From Straminergon stramineum (taxonomy: Eukaryota > Streptophyta > Bryopsida > Hypnales > Calliergonaceae): 64,000 bases of DNA. The number at the start of each line of letters is the position of its first letter. Positions within the stretch are counted from its first letter, which is position 1. The DNA is taken from positions 25,301,001 to 25,365,000 of the forward strand of contig OY987265.1 in NCBI GenBank assembly GCA_963920665.1, read 5' to 3'. A program made the translations under genes and the position numbers. Below are positions 12,601-24,070 of this stretch, piece after piece. The notes beneath the pieces were generated by a model that was given only the letters and a program-made list of their open reading frames with translations, was not told the origin of the DNA and made no database searches.

Positions 12601-14421
12601 CAACCAGATCGCCAAGTACCGCTTACCAGACCCTTCGAAAGTAGGTGAGTCTCTATCTGATAGAATCTATGGATCCTGCACGAGTTCTGCTATGCCGGAA
12701 TTGTCCTGATTGTGGACTAGATTTGGGATATTGATGGTGTAATGAAAGCTTGCGGTGCTGATAGAGCTGAATTCATGCAGATACAGATGGCACAGAGACG
12801 ATGGGTTGCTCTTGTACTTGTGGATGTGCAGTTGGTATTCGGTGCTTGCAAATCTCGGGGATCAAATCTCATTAAGAAGTTTGGTTCCTGGCCAATCTTC
12901 TACTTACTCTGAGCCCGGGTGTTGCAGCTTTCGAAGGTTCACCTGCTGGAATTGGGCTGATCGATGTACTGCACGAAGAATTGAAGCATAATCATCGACG
13001 CTTGTTCTGCGAAAACAATATTTCAAGAAAACCTCTGGAGTCTGCATTCACCGAGCTCTGTCTAGTTTAGGATCAAAATCAGGGTTTCAATTTACCGTGA
13101 ACTACATATCTGTACTGCAAGATTTTCGTGTACATTTGATTGGGATCTTGGAGGACAGGTTGACCGAGACTCCAGCTGGTGCTCAGAGGTTTGATTATCT
13201 ATAGCAGTACTGCTGTGGTTGACCGCATGCTTCAGTCTGGCTAATCCAGATTGTATCATAGATTTTCTGAGTATTGAAGTGTTACTGAGCATTAATGTTG
13301 AGTTTGGGTTCTGAAGGGATGGCAAGCTAATCGCCTAATCAAGAATGTGAAGCTGGCTGCCGGAGACTCTTGGTGCCCTTAGGGTACATTTCCATTTCTT
13401 TTGGTACTTCAATTTAATATCTATATTCATGGCTTCACAAACTGCTCTGGTACTGTTGGGTTGGCTTCTGGTAGGTCTTGGATATGAATCATGTCGGCCA
13501 ATTTGGGTTCAATAAGATCAGTTCACCAGAATTGCTTCTAAATTGTTCTGGAAGGTGGGATGCATATAGCCAACAACTTTTGTACGCAAGGTCGATCTTT
13601 GGGATGATTTTATTACGGTTGAAATTTCTTGTTGTCGAAATTCTCTGTAGATATCGGTTGAGATTTTTGACCTAGAGCCTGTACAATATCTTTGACATAT
13701 TCAGGGATTTAAAATGCATTCAACAATATTGGAAGTTAAGGTGCGGCGCATTACAGTTCTTCTCTTAATGTGTACTCTGTTTTGTTTATCTTAGATGGAG
13801 GACTTGCGCAATAAGTATACCAGACCTTGAGCATACAGAAATCCATATTCATGAGGATGGAATATTTTTCTTCGAATGCATGCTGGTATAACTTACTAGA
13901 GAGGCACCACTTGATTCCACTTCTACGTTTTATTGCCTGTGAGAATTAATGCCGTTGATTATTGGAAGTTATAGTGATGTTCTTAGCTTGTTGCACATGT
14001 TGCACAGAGCTCTTCAAAGATGTTGGAGGTAGCACTTCCATGAAGAGAGTGTGTTGGCCACAAGAAGCTGGTCTCGGGATTACTGCTACATCAGTAGTGG
14101 ATTTCAGAGAAGTTCAGCCGGAAAAATATTTTACTTTGGAAGCAAAAATTTGGGAGGATCAATTTGGAAATCCATCAATTTGCAAAAAATGAGAGGTACT
14201 TTAAAGCCCCATTATCTCTCAATTTCTTAAGTGAGTCTCTAATCATGAAGATGAGTCTCTAATCACAAGGATGGAGAGGAGAGTTTTCAATGAGTTGACT
14301 TCCAGCAATGGAAAAGTGGTTGAAGAATCCAAACATTTTACACGGCAAGATCTCTTCAACGATGAGTATCTCCAAGAATGGAACTGGCTCCTTTGAAACC
14401 CACTTCATGAGTTTGTACCTA
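12601..14421. other. Intergenic/upstream DNA, no gene seen
   Basis: Composition is closer to transcribed DNA than in the AT-rich blocks, but frames are under 80 codons, lack recognisable domains and do not connect through obvious splice sites. An unrecognised non-coding transcript cannot be excluded. Confidence 0.35.
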
Positions 14422-14609
14422 CACTGAATAGGGGTATTAAGGGGACCAAAAAATTAAAGGCACTGATTCTAGAAAACTATAGATGTTTGAAACATGGTGT
14501 ACATAACCCGGACACTTCAATAACTATTGATGTACAATAAAGATAGATATTTATATAGTGTGAAATGTCGATTAATTAGTATGGGTCCCCTTAATACCCC
14601 TATTCAGTG
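14422..14609. mobile_element. 188-bp TA-flanked MITE, copy 1
   Basis: Perfect terminal inverted repeats begin CACTGAATAGGGGTATTAAG and run about 27 bp. The element is flanked on both sides by TA (14420-14421 and 14610-14611). It is non-coding, and its length equals that of copy 2 at 27769-27956. A TA duplication with a compact body fits a Tc1/mariner-type (Stowaway-like) MITE. Confidence 0.85.
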
Positions 14610-15347
14610 TAGTGTTTATGGATTGCAACTATGCTTTAAGAGACAGGGGCTTTGCTTTTGTCGTCTTCGAAAGGCCCTCTCTTCGACCAGTTGCCGATGA
14701 TTCACTGTCTCGTTGATGCTATTTGTATTGTAGATTCCTGTGTAGGTTGAATGTTAACGTTAATGTGATCTGCTTGGTCTCGTATGTATCATCAGCACCT
14801 TAGTTTTTGCAACAATCTGGTATGTGTGACGTAGTGCTTGATTTCTCTCTGATGTGATTCAAACACAATTCCAGGGTTCTCTGTTCACTTTCATCTCTAT
14901 AAGGTGTAGCGCATTCAAATGCTATTCTGGAACAATAGTTTTCCTAAGGATTATGAAATAGCATGAAAAATCCAGTATGTTTGCACTGCAACTGCGAAGG
15001 TCCTTGGAGTCGGTGGGTTGAAACGATGGGACGAGCTCGTGGATTTTCTGTGCTCGTCGAAGACAACTTTGCATTTTGTTTGTACGGAATCCCTTGATTT
15101 CTCCGATTAGTGTACTTGCAGTTGATCGAATCTCCATTGGGCATGGAAATTTAATCAACTTTAGATTTTAGGAAAGCTCTGTATTTTCAGCTCAAGATGT
15201 TATGCAAGAAGAATCTAGATTTATTGCAATGGTGCAAAGGCAGTTGTTCAAGAATGAACGTTATGAAGACAGCAACATCGCTGGCAACAATTAACTCTGC
15301 GACTGGTGGATTTGTGAAACTTTAGTTGAGAGGGAACGCATATTTAA
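14610..15347. other. Intergenic, no gene seen
   Basis: A minus-strand frame at 14922-15158 is open for 78 codons but shows no domain and overlaps another open frame, so it is not called. Nothing else is supported. Confidence 0.35.
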
Positions 15348-15994
15348 CCCCCAAATGCCCAAAGCCTTTTTTGAACTTCTAGGAATTTGCTCTAAATTGA
15401 ATGAAAAGCCAACATTTTGATAAGCTTTATCAATTTAAAAAAATATATATTTGTACAAATTCAAACTAGGTATGTTCAAGATCACTTAGGAAAAGATAGC
15501 ACAACAATATGACTTATGGATTGAAAGATTTTAATATTTGATTATGAGGGTGTTAAAATTGCAAAAGTGACTTGAAGTCTTTTGTTCCTCTTTTCACATG
15601 TCAAATCTAAAAAGTTCATCACCAAAAAAATATGAGGTTAAAGGGCCTAATATGCATAACCCCAATCAATTTATGGTTTCTCAAAATGTATTCTACAATT
15701 TTTTTTAATGAATTTCTAATGTGTTTTTCCTCCAAGATCTAGTGTATTTGAGGCTCATTTCCAAGAGCCCTTAACACTATGGAAATTCAAGATTGCAATG
15801 GGCACCCTTGTACAAAATCTTGAATAGAAAAATCATAAACAATCATTTTCAAGATCGGATTTTTGATGCTTAAACTAGACTTTAAAAAAGAAGTTTTCAA
15901 AAATACAAACAACTAATAATAGCAACTTGGTTAGGTTTTATTTAACTTCAAAGTTTTGCAAACACTAGATTTTGGTGCCTTGGGCATTTAGGAG
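15348..15994. mobile_element. TTAA-flanked MITE family 1, copy a (647 bp)
   Basis: Flanked by TTAA on both sides (15344-15347, 15995-15998). The left terminus CCCCCAAATGCCCAAAGCC matches the inverted right terminus CTCCTAAATGCCCAAGGCA at most positions. It is non-coding and AT-rich. Related copies lie at about 25822-26448 (same orientation) and 53818-54374 (opposite orientation), sharing order and sequence throughout, including a GAGGGTGTT motif. TTAA target use with C-rich termini is typical of piggyBac-type elements. Confidence 0.75.
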
Positions 15995-16929
15995 TTAACT
16001 CTGGAAGGATAGGCTAGTCACTATGGAAATCATCCTTTTTGATACTATGTGAATCATTTATTTAGAGAAAGCCAAGAGCACATGTTGGAGGTCAAACTAC
16101 TCTGCTAGGCCAAGGATGAACATCTACACTTTTGTCCTATATAGAAGTCATCCATCAAACACATAGTATTTGCAATGACATAGGGTTAAAGTCAATACAT
16201 TCAAAATTGTCACTTGAAATGTAACAATGCATTCATCTATAGAGGTAATAGCAATTGTGAGTGTGTTCTAAGCAAAGTATACACACTACAAAAAATGACT
16301 TCATAAATGACTTTATAGTAGTCATTCCGGACACATTTGACTGCAAAATGACTTAGGGGCCTTGAAGTCATTGTAGACAATCAAGTCATTTTTTAAATGA
16401 CTTCCTAGTTTATTATCACCAACAATTTGTACCTTGGTTGTATAAGTGGATGAGAAACAATTATCATTGAATTGATAAAGAAAATTTAGCTTAAGAAAAT
16501 GGTTGTTGTGCTACCATGTAGAGAGTACTTCCTCCTTCCATCCTACATGAACATCCATGGGGCCAATCATTTGCAAGTCATTTTGAAGTTACGATAAACC
16601 CCTTACACATCTGAAGTGGACAACCATTCCTTAGTCATTCTAAAGTGACATAGATTTAGAGATTAAATCACTCCCCAAGGATGAATGAGAATATTTTCTT
16701 GTCATTTTCAAATTGCAAAAATGTGTTCAAAAAGGAGTGTAATGACAATTGCATAGGGAATAGTCATTCTATAGTTACATATGAGTACATTCAAAGTTCC
16801 ACAACAATACACCATACATCATGTACAACACACCATATACAATATATCATACACCATATTTGGCAAATGTATTGTGTAGCTTTCAAAGCCACTTAGTGTG
16901 TGATTATTGAAACATGAAATGACAAGCCC

Positions 16930-17135
16930 TTTATACAAGTGGGGTGGTAGGAGGTGAGATAAACCATGTAGGGTATGTAAAACATGAGAATTAATATTGT
17001 ATTACAAATAATATTTCAATACTCATTTAGGCATGGTAAATTAACTTATTTTAAAAACTTTGAACTAATAAAGTTGGGAAATTAATCTTACTTTCATCTT
17101 TCAAAGTCCATTTTATATTTCAAGCCTGAAATGAA
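16930..17135. repeat. Repeat segment shared with 25.17 kb and 52.08 kb
   Basis: A block starting TTTATACAAGTGGGGTGGTAG and including the motif GGGAAATTAATCTTACTTTC recurs with changes at about 52095-52375 and, for the first part, at about 25170-25260. The three copies sit in or beside different elements, so this segment either belongs to a shared older element or was captured. Confidence 0.5.
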
Positions 17136-18389
17136 AAATTATAGACAAAGTTGCTAAAGAGATTAAAAAGGATTAGCAATTTCATTAGCACATGAAGAGT
17201 TTTGGGGTCATCTATTCAAGTTCTCCAAAATAGAAATGTACGTAGTTGTCACAGGTCTCCTCACTTCATGCAAGAAAAGTATAATGATGGTTGCACAAGA
17301 TGTCTTCAAATCTTACAATGAATCATGGTGCACATGGCACCAAAGCAATAGTAGAGTGGGTGTGTAGTAGTTTGAGATTTATGAGTAGCCATTCAACAAT
17401 TGCAAGAAGTCATTTTATAGTAGGATTAGAGAAGCAACATTGTCGTCTGCCTAAAGGAGAAACAAGACTTAACAACTATCATCAATTCCATTTAAATACC
17501 TCAGTGTATGTTTATTGGAACCCCTAGTAATTCAAATGTGAATCATATAAAGTGTTTAGAAGTAGTGTAATGATAATGGTGCAAATTCCTAAAAGTCATT
17601 GTTCGCATACCAATATGAGTTTAAAAAAATTATTTAGTGGACCTTGATGAAGAAAATAACATACTCCAACAAAGAAAAAAGGCCACTAGCAATGCATGAT
17701 TTAAAAAAAAAAAAATCTTTTGTTGAAATTTTTTATTTCAAACAATGAAAAAGATAAACAATTAGAGAAATATGAAAGACTTAGAGAGATTTGAAGAAAT
17801 GAAGATGACAAGAGAAGATGAAAAAAAGAAAAGAGAAAAGAGAATTATACTAATAAAAAATATACAAAAAAGAGAAAAATACACAAAAAAGAAGGAGTTT
17901 TAAAAAAATTCAAGTGATTAAAAAAAATTAATGAAGAAGTCAAAAATAGAAAAAATAAAATAAAAGATTCTAAAAGAGAACAAGAGAAAAAATGATTAAA
18001 ATAAATTTTTAAATAACGATGAAAAACAAAGAAAAAAATAACAAAAAGTTAAAGAAAAGGATGAAGCTTTTTTGTATAGTGTAGTGATGTGGAAGTCATT
18101 ATGTAGTCACCTTGAAGTAATGCATAGTCATCATAAATGACAATGCTTTAGTCTGGTTTTACTAGGGTATTCACAATGGAATTCCTTGAGTCTATGTTGG
18201 AAGTTCAACGATGTTCTTAACGAAAATCATTGAATGAAGGTTCAACATCATAAACTCTTCATACTTTAGTCATGCCAACAAGTATAAGACAACTCAAATG
18301 CTATACAACAAACTCCATTGGTGCAATAAGGGAGCCCAAGTCATTCTTTAGTCATTCCGGACATGAAGATAATTTTTTGCAATCACATA

Positions 18390-19555
18390 CACTAGAAGAA
18401 AAATGTGTTTGGCACAACCGGCTACTATGCAACTAGTGTCCTATACAACTATCTTGTGACTATAATCCTCTCTATAAGCAACAAATCTAATGTAATTGTT
18501 TCATGTCATTGTTTTACAACATTGATACATTGTTTTAGTTGCAAAGTAGTCAATCTATAGTTGCAAAAAACAACTAGGAAGCAACTAGGAAAAGATTGCA
18601 ACTGTAAAATGACCATAGCTGTTTCCTAGTTTCGTTTTAGTCGTTTCCTAGTTGCTTTCTAGTTGTATACTAGTTGTTTTTTAGTCGTTTCCCATATTAC
18701 TAGAAAATTCAGCTTTTCCATTGATTTGGTTGCATAGATTTGATTTACTTTTCTATTGATTCGGAGAGTAATTTGTTGATTTGGATAGAAATCAATAGAA
18801 AAGTGAACCAAATGAATGCAACCAAATCAACAAAAAAATTGAATTTTCTAATAGTGAAACTAGTTGTTTCCTAGTTGCTTCCAAAGTTCATTCCCATTTG
18901 TCTTATATCAATGGTCCCATATCAATCGTAAAGAGTACCATTAGGTTAGACATATAAGACTTGTAAGTTGTTGTAGTCCAATGGAATGAATCTTGTTGCT
19001 AGAATTCAAAGATTTTGACAACTTCTAGATTTTTGTGATTTGTAAATGTCTATGGAGTATAGACTTCTACAATCTATAGAAATCATGAAATATTTGAAAT
19101 CCTAAAAATTTTAAAATCTATGAAATTGTAAGGTATCCTAAACCAATGAAATCTACTAGATATCAATATTTGAATTTTTGAAATATAGGAAGAGGATAGA
19201 TCTGAATCTTGAAAAAGGTAGATTTGAAATTCAAAAATCTAGAAAAAGGTGGTTTTGAAATTAAAAAATTTAGAAAGAAGGTAGACCTAAATCTAGAAAA
19301 AGGTAGATTTTAAATTTTGAAATCTACAAATCATAGGAATTAATATTTTAAAATCTACAAATCTACAAGTTACAAATAAGTCGCATACAAGGCATGACTT
19401 TTGTAATTGTTGCACCTTATTCTTAGATTTGAAGGTGTCCATTGCGATTACAAGTCTCTAGATTATCACTAGTTACAAACCAGTTGCAAGTGTCCTATAC
19501 TACTAAAAAACCAGTTGTAGAGTGTAGTTACAAAACCCTTCATTTTCTTCTAGTG
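18390..19555. mobile_element. CACTA-type element nested in the outer one (1166 bp)
   Basis: Termini CACTAGAAGAAAA and its exact inverse TTTTCTTCTAGTG delimit 1166 bp flanked by the 3-bp duplication ATA (18387-18389, 19556-19558). Subterminal CAACTAG / CTAGTTG motifs are repeated many times near both ends, as in CACTA elements. It has no coding capacity and contains a foldback at 18698-18855. Its position 21 bp inside the outer element's right end shows it arrived later. Confidence 0.75.
18698..18855. repeat. Foldback/MITE inside the nested CACTA element
   Basis: The arms starting (T)ACTAGAAAATTCA and the inverse of TGAATTTTCTAATAGT extend inward through related ATTGATTTGGTTGCAT sequence, making a hairpin of about 158 bp. 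No clear target duplication was seen. Confidence 0.6.
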
Positions 19556-19582
19556 ATATGGGCCCATTTTTTTGTAGTCACA

Positions 19583-20181
19583 CTATCCCATATATTGGTC
19601 CATTAGAGCTATATAGACTCGTCAACTTCAAAGACCAATCACATTGAAGACAATCTCCTTCAATGAGACCTCCACAACATTCATTACTCACTAAAACAAC
19701 CCCCTGTATTTTTGGACGTTAGCAAAAATATGGAAATACGTTTTTTGTAACATCAAGCATGCCCCCGTGGATGTCTAACAAAATCCATGTGAATTGGTAT
19801 GGCAAAAACATACTAAAATCTTAGAAAACATGTCATGTTTTTGGAGTGATGTCTACATAGACATAGTCAAATGAATTGCCAAATTTGCTCCATGTGGTAG
19901 CCACATCATCTCCATGCAGGCACATAGTGCCATGTCAACAAATTTTTCATCCAAACCCTTGTTGACGTCAAAGATGCATGATGTCCTTGGTCATGTCTAT
20001 TTAGATGTTTGTTGTGACGCGCACATGCTTTTTTAAACATCAACTGTGACATGAAGTTAATTCTTTTGAAATGCATTATATTAATTTATTAAATGAAATA
20101 TTATCTTTATGGTATCTTGTGTTTATGGTTTTGTGACATTAACTTAGATGTTGGAACATTTTTGAGACATTAACTTAGATG
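19583..20181. other. Spacer between CACTA block and Tc1-like element, no gene
   Basis: AT-rich sequence without an ORF of interest. A short phrase, GACATTAACTTAGATGT, is repeated in direct orientation at about 20136 and 20167, just left of the Tc1-like element. Confidence 0.4.
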
Positions 20182-20183
20182 TA

Positions 20184-21123
20184 CAGTGGGGAACCAATCA
20201 AAATGTCGTTTTCGAATTTGCAATGAGAAAAATTTCAGTACTGCCAACTTTGAAAGCCTCCCAAGAGCTCAAAAATTGGTATTTTACCACGAAATTTTTA
20301 CCAAAGAATTATCTTTAAGTTAATTATATTTATGTCACATTTCAAGGCCAAAAGATTCACCGAAAAAAATTTATTCAAAATCTACCAACATTGGTAGCTG
20401 TGGAAATTTTTTCACTGCTGCCAACTTTGACAGCCTCCCAAAGATTGAATTACTTTTTTTTTGCCATGAAATTCTTGGAAAAAAAACCTCTTCATGTTAA
20501 TAACATACGATAAAAATTTCAAGGCCAAAAGATTAATACAAAAAAAGATATTAACAATCTACCAACATGTGTCGTTTTGAGAAACAATTGTGAAAACCGT
20601 TTCACTACTTCAACTTTGACACCCTCCCAAGGGCTGAAAAATTGCTTATTTACTATGAAATTTTTTCCACTAAGTGATTTCTATGTTAATAAAATTTGTG
20701 ACAAGTTTCAAAGCCAATAAATTTATACAAAAAAAAATTCAAAATCTACCAACATGTGTAGTTGTGAAAAACCATTTCACTACTTCCAACTTTGACACCC
20801 TCCTAAGGGCTGCAATTTTACTTATTTACCATGAATTTTTTTGCACAAGATCCCCTCTATGCTAATAACGTGTGTGCCAAATTTGAAGGTCAAAAGATTT
20901 ACACAAAAAAAGAAATCCACAATCTACCAACATGTGTAGTTGTGGGAAACAATGGAGGAAACCATTTCATTGCTACCAACTTTGACACCCTCCCAACGGT
21001 TGAGAAATTGTCTATTTACCATGAAATTTTTGGCACAACATGTTCTTTATGATAACAACATTCATGCCAAATTTCAAGGTCAAAAAATTTATACAAAAAA
21101 AAATATTTACAATCTACCAATGT
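20184..21123 (+). repeat. Left terminal inverted repeat of the Tc1-like element, five tandem units
   Basis: Five diverged units of about 173-190 bp lie head to tail. Each carries CCAACTTTGA..CCTCCCAA, then a CCATGAAATTTTT-like stretch, CAAGG(C/T)CAAAAGATT, and AATCTACCAACATGTGTAG. Units start near 20247, 20420, 20611, 20788 and 20978. Short open frames within it are by-products of the repeat, since the same frames recur in the other arm. Confidence 0.9.
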
Positions 21124-23411
21124 ATATGTCCTCCATTTGCCTCAATCACTGCTTGTAACCTAGAGGGCATAGAATGACATAGTTGAAGGAGCTTTGTACC
21201 ACTGATTAACCTCCACTCTCTTTCAATAACGACCTTCAAGTCATCTAAATTTTTTGGACATATTGGGCAATGTTGCATAGCATCTTTCAAAATCTTCCAA
21301 AGGTTTTCAATTGGATTGAGATCAGGAGAATTTGTAGGCCAATCGAGCTTCTCCAAAGGGTGTGCTTGTCTCCATTCTTCACATACTTTGCTACGATGGA
21401 CAAGTGCGCCATCTTCCATGAGCAATTCCTGTAGCACTCTACTCATAAAATGAAGCAACTCGACATTGTAGACCACTTCAACAAAATCCTTAGCAAAACG
21501 TCTATCTTTGGGCATAAAAAGAAGTTATGACTTTGCCCTCCAGCAAATGCACCCCAAATCATCAAAGAAGTTCTCCCACTCTTAAAAGTTGGAACTATAG
21601 AACTTAATGAATAGCGCTCATATGTATTTCTCCAAACATGAACTTGTCTAGAATTTTTTCCAACTTCAAAGGTAGGCTCATGTTACAACCCTCATCAAGA
21701 GGCGTGCCCGGTCACCTTGGTGAGTAAAGGGGGACGTTGGAGGTGACTCCCCAAGCCTTGCAAGAGATGAGGTGAGGGGGACTAGGAGTCCCGGGTGATT
21801 CGGATGAATTTGGGGGGGGGGTCGCACATGCTTGTAAAGCTTGTGAGAAGACGCGTCCATGAGTCCAAAGAGCGCGAGAATCCAAGTTGGGAGTCAAAAG
21901 ATATAGCTCCTCAAAGTTGGCAGCATCCCAGCCGCGTCCTGAGGCATAGGTACGTGGGAAACAAGGTTTGGGAGGGTTCCTTTGAGCCAAATAGGGCATG
22001 CCACATATCATTGGAAAGATAAGGAGACAATCTTTCTAGAATGATAAGGCTCATGAAGAGATGATCTGTGAGCTAAAAGTTATGGGCATCCAAAGAGGGT
22101 GGAGTCCCGGAGAACTACACCTCCCGGGGGACTTGTACCTGTGGAGGGCCATAACTTCCTCAATACTTGTCGTATTGGGGAAAGTGAATAGTGAAAGGTG
22201 ATTTAAGGAAAATGTAGATCATGAAAATGAGCTCGCACTTGGGATTTAGAGCTCAGAGCTAAGAGTTATCTCGATGGGAAGATCAGGAGTCTTTTGGGGG
22301 TCCGGTTTGGAGATACCACTTGGAAATGGGTGGTCTTCCAAGATGGGGTGTATCTTGGGGGTTCCGGGTGACCTCTAATATGGGGGTGGGGGGGGGGCTG
22401 CCGAATCCCGCAGAGAGTACTATGAGGAGGGGTGGTCTCCCTCCTCCCTCCCGGATAGTGCCATGGTGAGCCTAAGAGGCCCCGGGTGGTGAGGTCAGTG
22501 TTGGAGCCTCACCACCATTTGTGTGTTACCATGGAGTGCTTGTGTACTCCTTGATACCGGTTAGGTGGTGTCTCACTTCACATTAGGCCATGGTGTGAGT
22601 CCCGTTTGGTGAGTCCTGATTAGTAAGTTCCGAAATGAGTTGGGTTGGGCCTAGTGGGGAGTTAGGTCCCATGCAAGGGCGGTTAGTACCGGTGGGGAGT
22701 AGTGCCTCCACCGAATGCTTAGACATCAATAGAAGTTCCGCCCCATGTCATCAAATGACATGCCCAGTTTCTTGTGGGAGTTAAGTGTTGGAAGGAAAGG
22801 ATTGGGAGTCACGGAGGAATGGGGAACCCCGTGACTTGAGTTGGAGCCTAACATTGTAGGTGCGTGGCAGGTGCAGTGTTAGGAGAGCATGAACCTTGGT
22901 AGCACTAAAGTGTTAAGTGCTTGGAAAGTGAGCTTAAGGTGGGAAGTGTCACTAAGGGGTGCGACAGCTCATCTATCCAAACAACTCTTTCCCATTCTTT
23001 TATAGTCCACCCACAATACTTTTGAGCAAATGCCAATCGTTGAGACATGTAATGATGTGTCAAAAAAGGTTTTTTAATAGCAATTTGACTGAAAATGCCA
23101 CTCTCATGTAAGGCCCTTTGAATAGTCGATCTAGACACTTGAGTAGAACATATATTAGTGATCTCAGAGAGTGTCGAGTGACGATGAGTTTTTGAGACAC
23201 TTATAATAGCACGGACATCTCTATCACTAAGCTTTTTAGCATGACTTCCACCATAAGGTTTGCACTTATAGGTTCCATCTTCTCAAAATTTCTTCACTAC
23301 CCTTTGAACTATTCTAACATGGACTCCAACAATAGTTGCAATGTCAACTCATGTCTTCCTTGCCTCATTGAAACCTACTATGCGAGCACGAGTTTCATCT
23401 GAAATAGCCAT
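21114..23411 (-). pseudogene. Tc1-type DD34E transposase, inactivated
   Basis: Starts at ATG 23409-23411 and runs to 21114, interrupted by the solo LTR at 21681-22966. The N-terminal half holds helix-turn-helix-like sequence and ends at the first catalytic Asp (ERVVWIDE). The reading frame resumes across the LTR as PTFEVG. The C-terminal half contains the second Asp (MEDGALVHRS) and the Glu in DWPTNSPDLNPIENLWK, with 34 residues between them, giving DD34E. Lesions: in-frame stops TGA at 23349-23351 and 23283-23285, TAA at 21525-21527, a frameshift just upstream of 21527, and the LTR insertion between catalytic residues. In family terms it would act as a cut-and-paste recombinase on its own termini; this copy cannot. 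Confidence 0.9.
21681..22966. mobile_element. Solo LTR (1286 bp) inserted in the Tc1-like transposase
   Basis: Begins TGTTACAACCC and ends GGGTGCGACA (TGT...ACA), flanked by the 5-bp duplication GCTCA (21676-21680, 22967-22971). It is clearly richer in G+C than its surroundings and has no gag-pol sequence. Removing it plus one GCTCA restores the transposase reading frame exactly, which confirms the boundaries. Size and 5-bp duplication fit a Ty3/gypsy or Ty1/copia retrotransposon reduced by LTR-LTR recombination; superfamily not determined. Confidence 0.9.
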
Positions 23412-24070
23412 CACTCAGTGACCATGATCTAGCCTTCACTTAATTACCATGATCCAACCTCACTCATTGAGCACATATATAACCTCACTCAGTCATCAGA
23501 AAAAAAATCTCACATACCCTCAATCACTCACCATCATCTTGCCTCACAGCCTTCACTCATTCATCAGACCTCACCAGTCACCACATGTAAGTTATAACCT
23601 CACTCACTTTTAAAGAAAATCTGACATGCCTCCATATATCCTCAGACACTCATCCCATGCCTCATCCACTTAGTTATCACATAGCCTAGACTTACTCAGT
23701 TAACTCATCTTTCATGCACTCAATCACTCATGTTCACAAAGTTTCAATCTTGAGCTTAGAAAACAATCACCCATCACTTGATTCTCTCATCATCCCACAT
23801 CCCACCTTCTATAATGCTCTATTGTAAATGCAAGCATTCTTATTGAGAGGAAAAAACTTCTTCATGCATGTATGGTCTCCAATTTTTAAACAAGTGCAAT
23901 CTTTGAGATGTGACAAGTGCACACAACTAAATTTGGCTATCATTGATGTTTTTGAGAAGCATTTATGATTAGTGATTGCATCATCTAGAGAATTTCAATC
24001 TAGAAGTACGATTGTCTGACATACTTCAACAATTTCAATGTCTTTAATAAAAGGTATCTCACAACTACAC

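Larger units (their letters stand above)
16284..19579. mobile_element. Non-autonomous CACTA-like element (outer, 3.3 kb)
   Basis: The left end CACTACAAAAAATG has the classic CACTA (En/Spm) terminus. The right end reads ..CATTTTTTTGTAGTC, its inverted partner with the final G changed to C. The 3-bp flanks match (ACA at 16281-16283 and 19580-19582). Subterminal short repeats of AGTCATT/AAATGACTT occur near both ends, including AGTCATTCCGGAC at about 16319 and 18347. No transposase ORF is present. A second CACTA element (18390-19555) is inserted near the right end. The mutated terminal base leaves some doubt. Confidence 0.6.

Noticed and set aside
14922..15158. Minus-strand 78-codon ORF with a protein-like look
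   Set aside because: A second frame is open over the same bases, no splice partners were found, and no family is recognisable.
20674..21158. Short open frames with conserved protein-like translation at 20674-20865, 20831-21052, 20940-21158 and again at 24000-24520
   Set aside because: They are repeat units of the transposon arms read through; the same translations in both arms reflect inverted DNA repeats, not genes.
21781..22500. GC-rich G-runs and ORFs inside the LTR as possible genes
   Set aside because: The segment is fully explained as a solo LTR with a 5-bp duplication; frames are short and domain-free.
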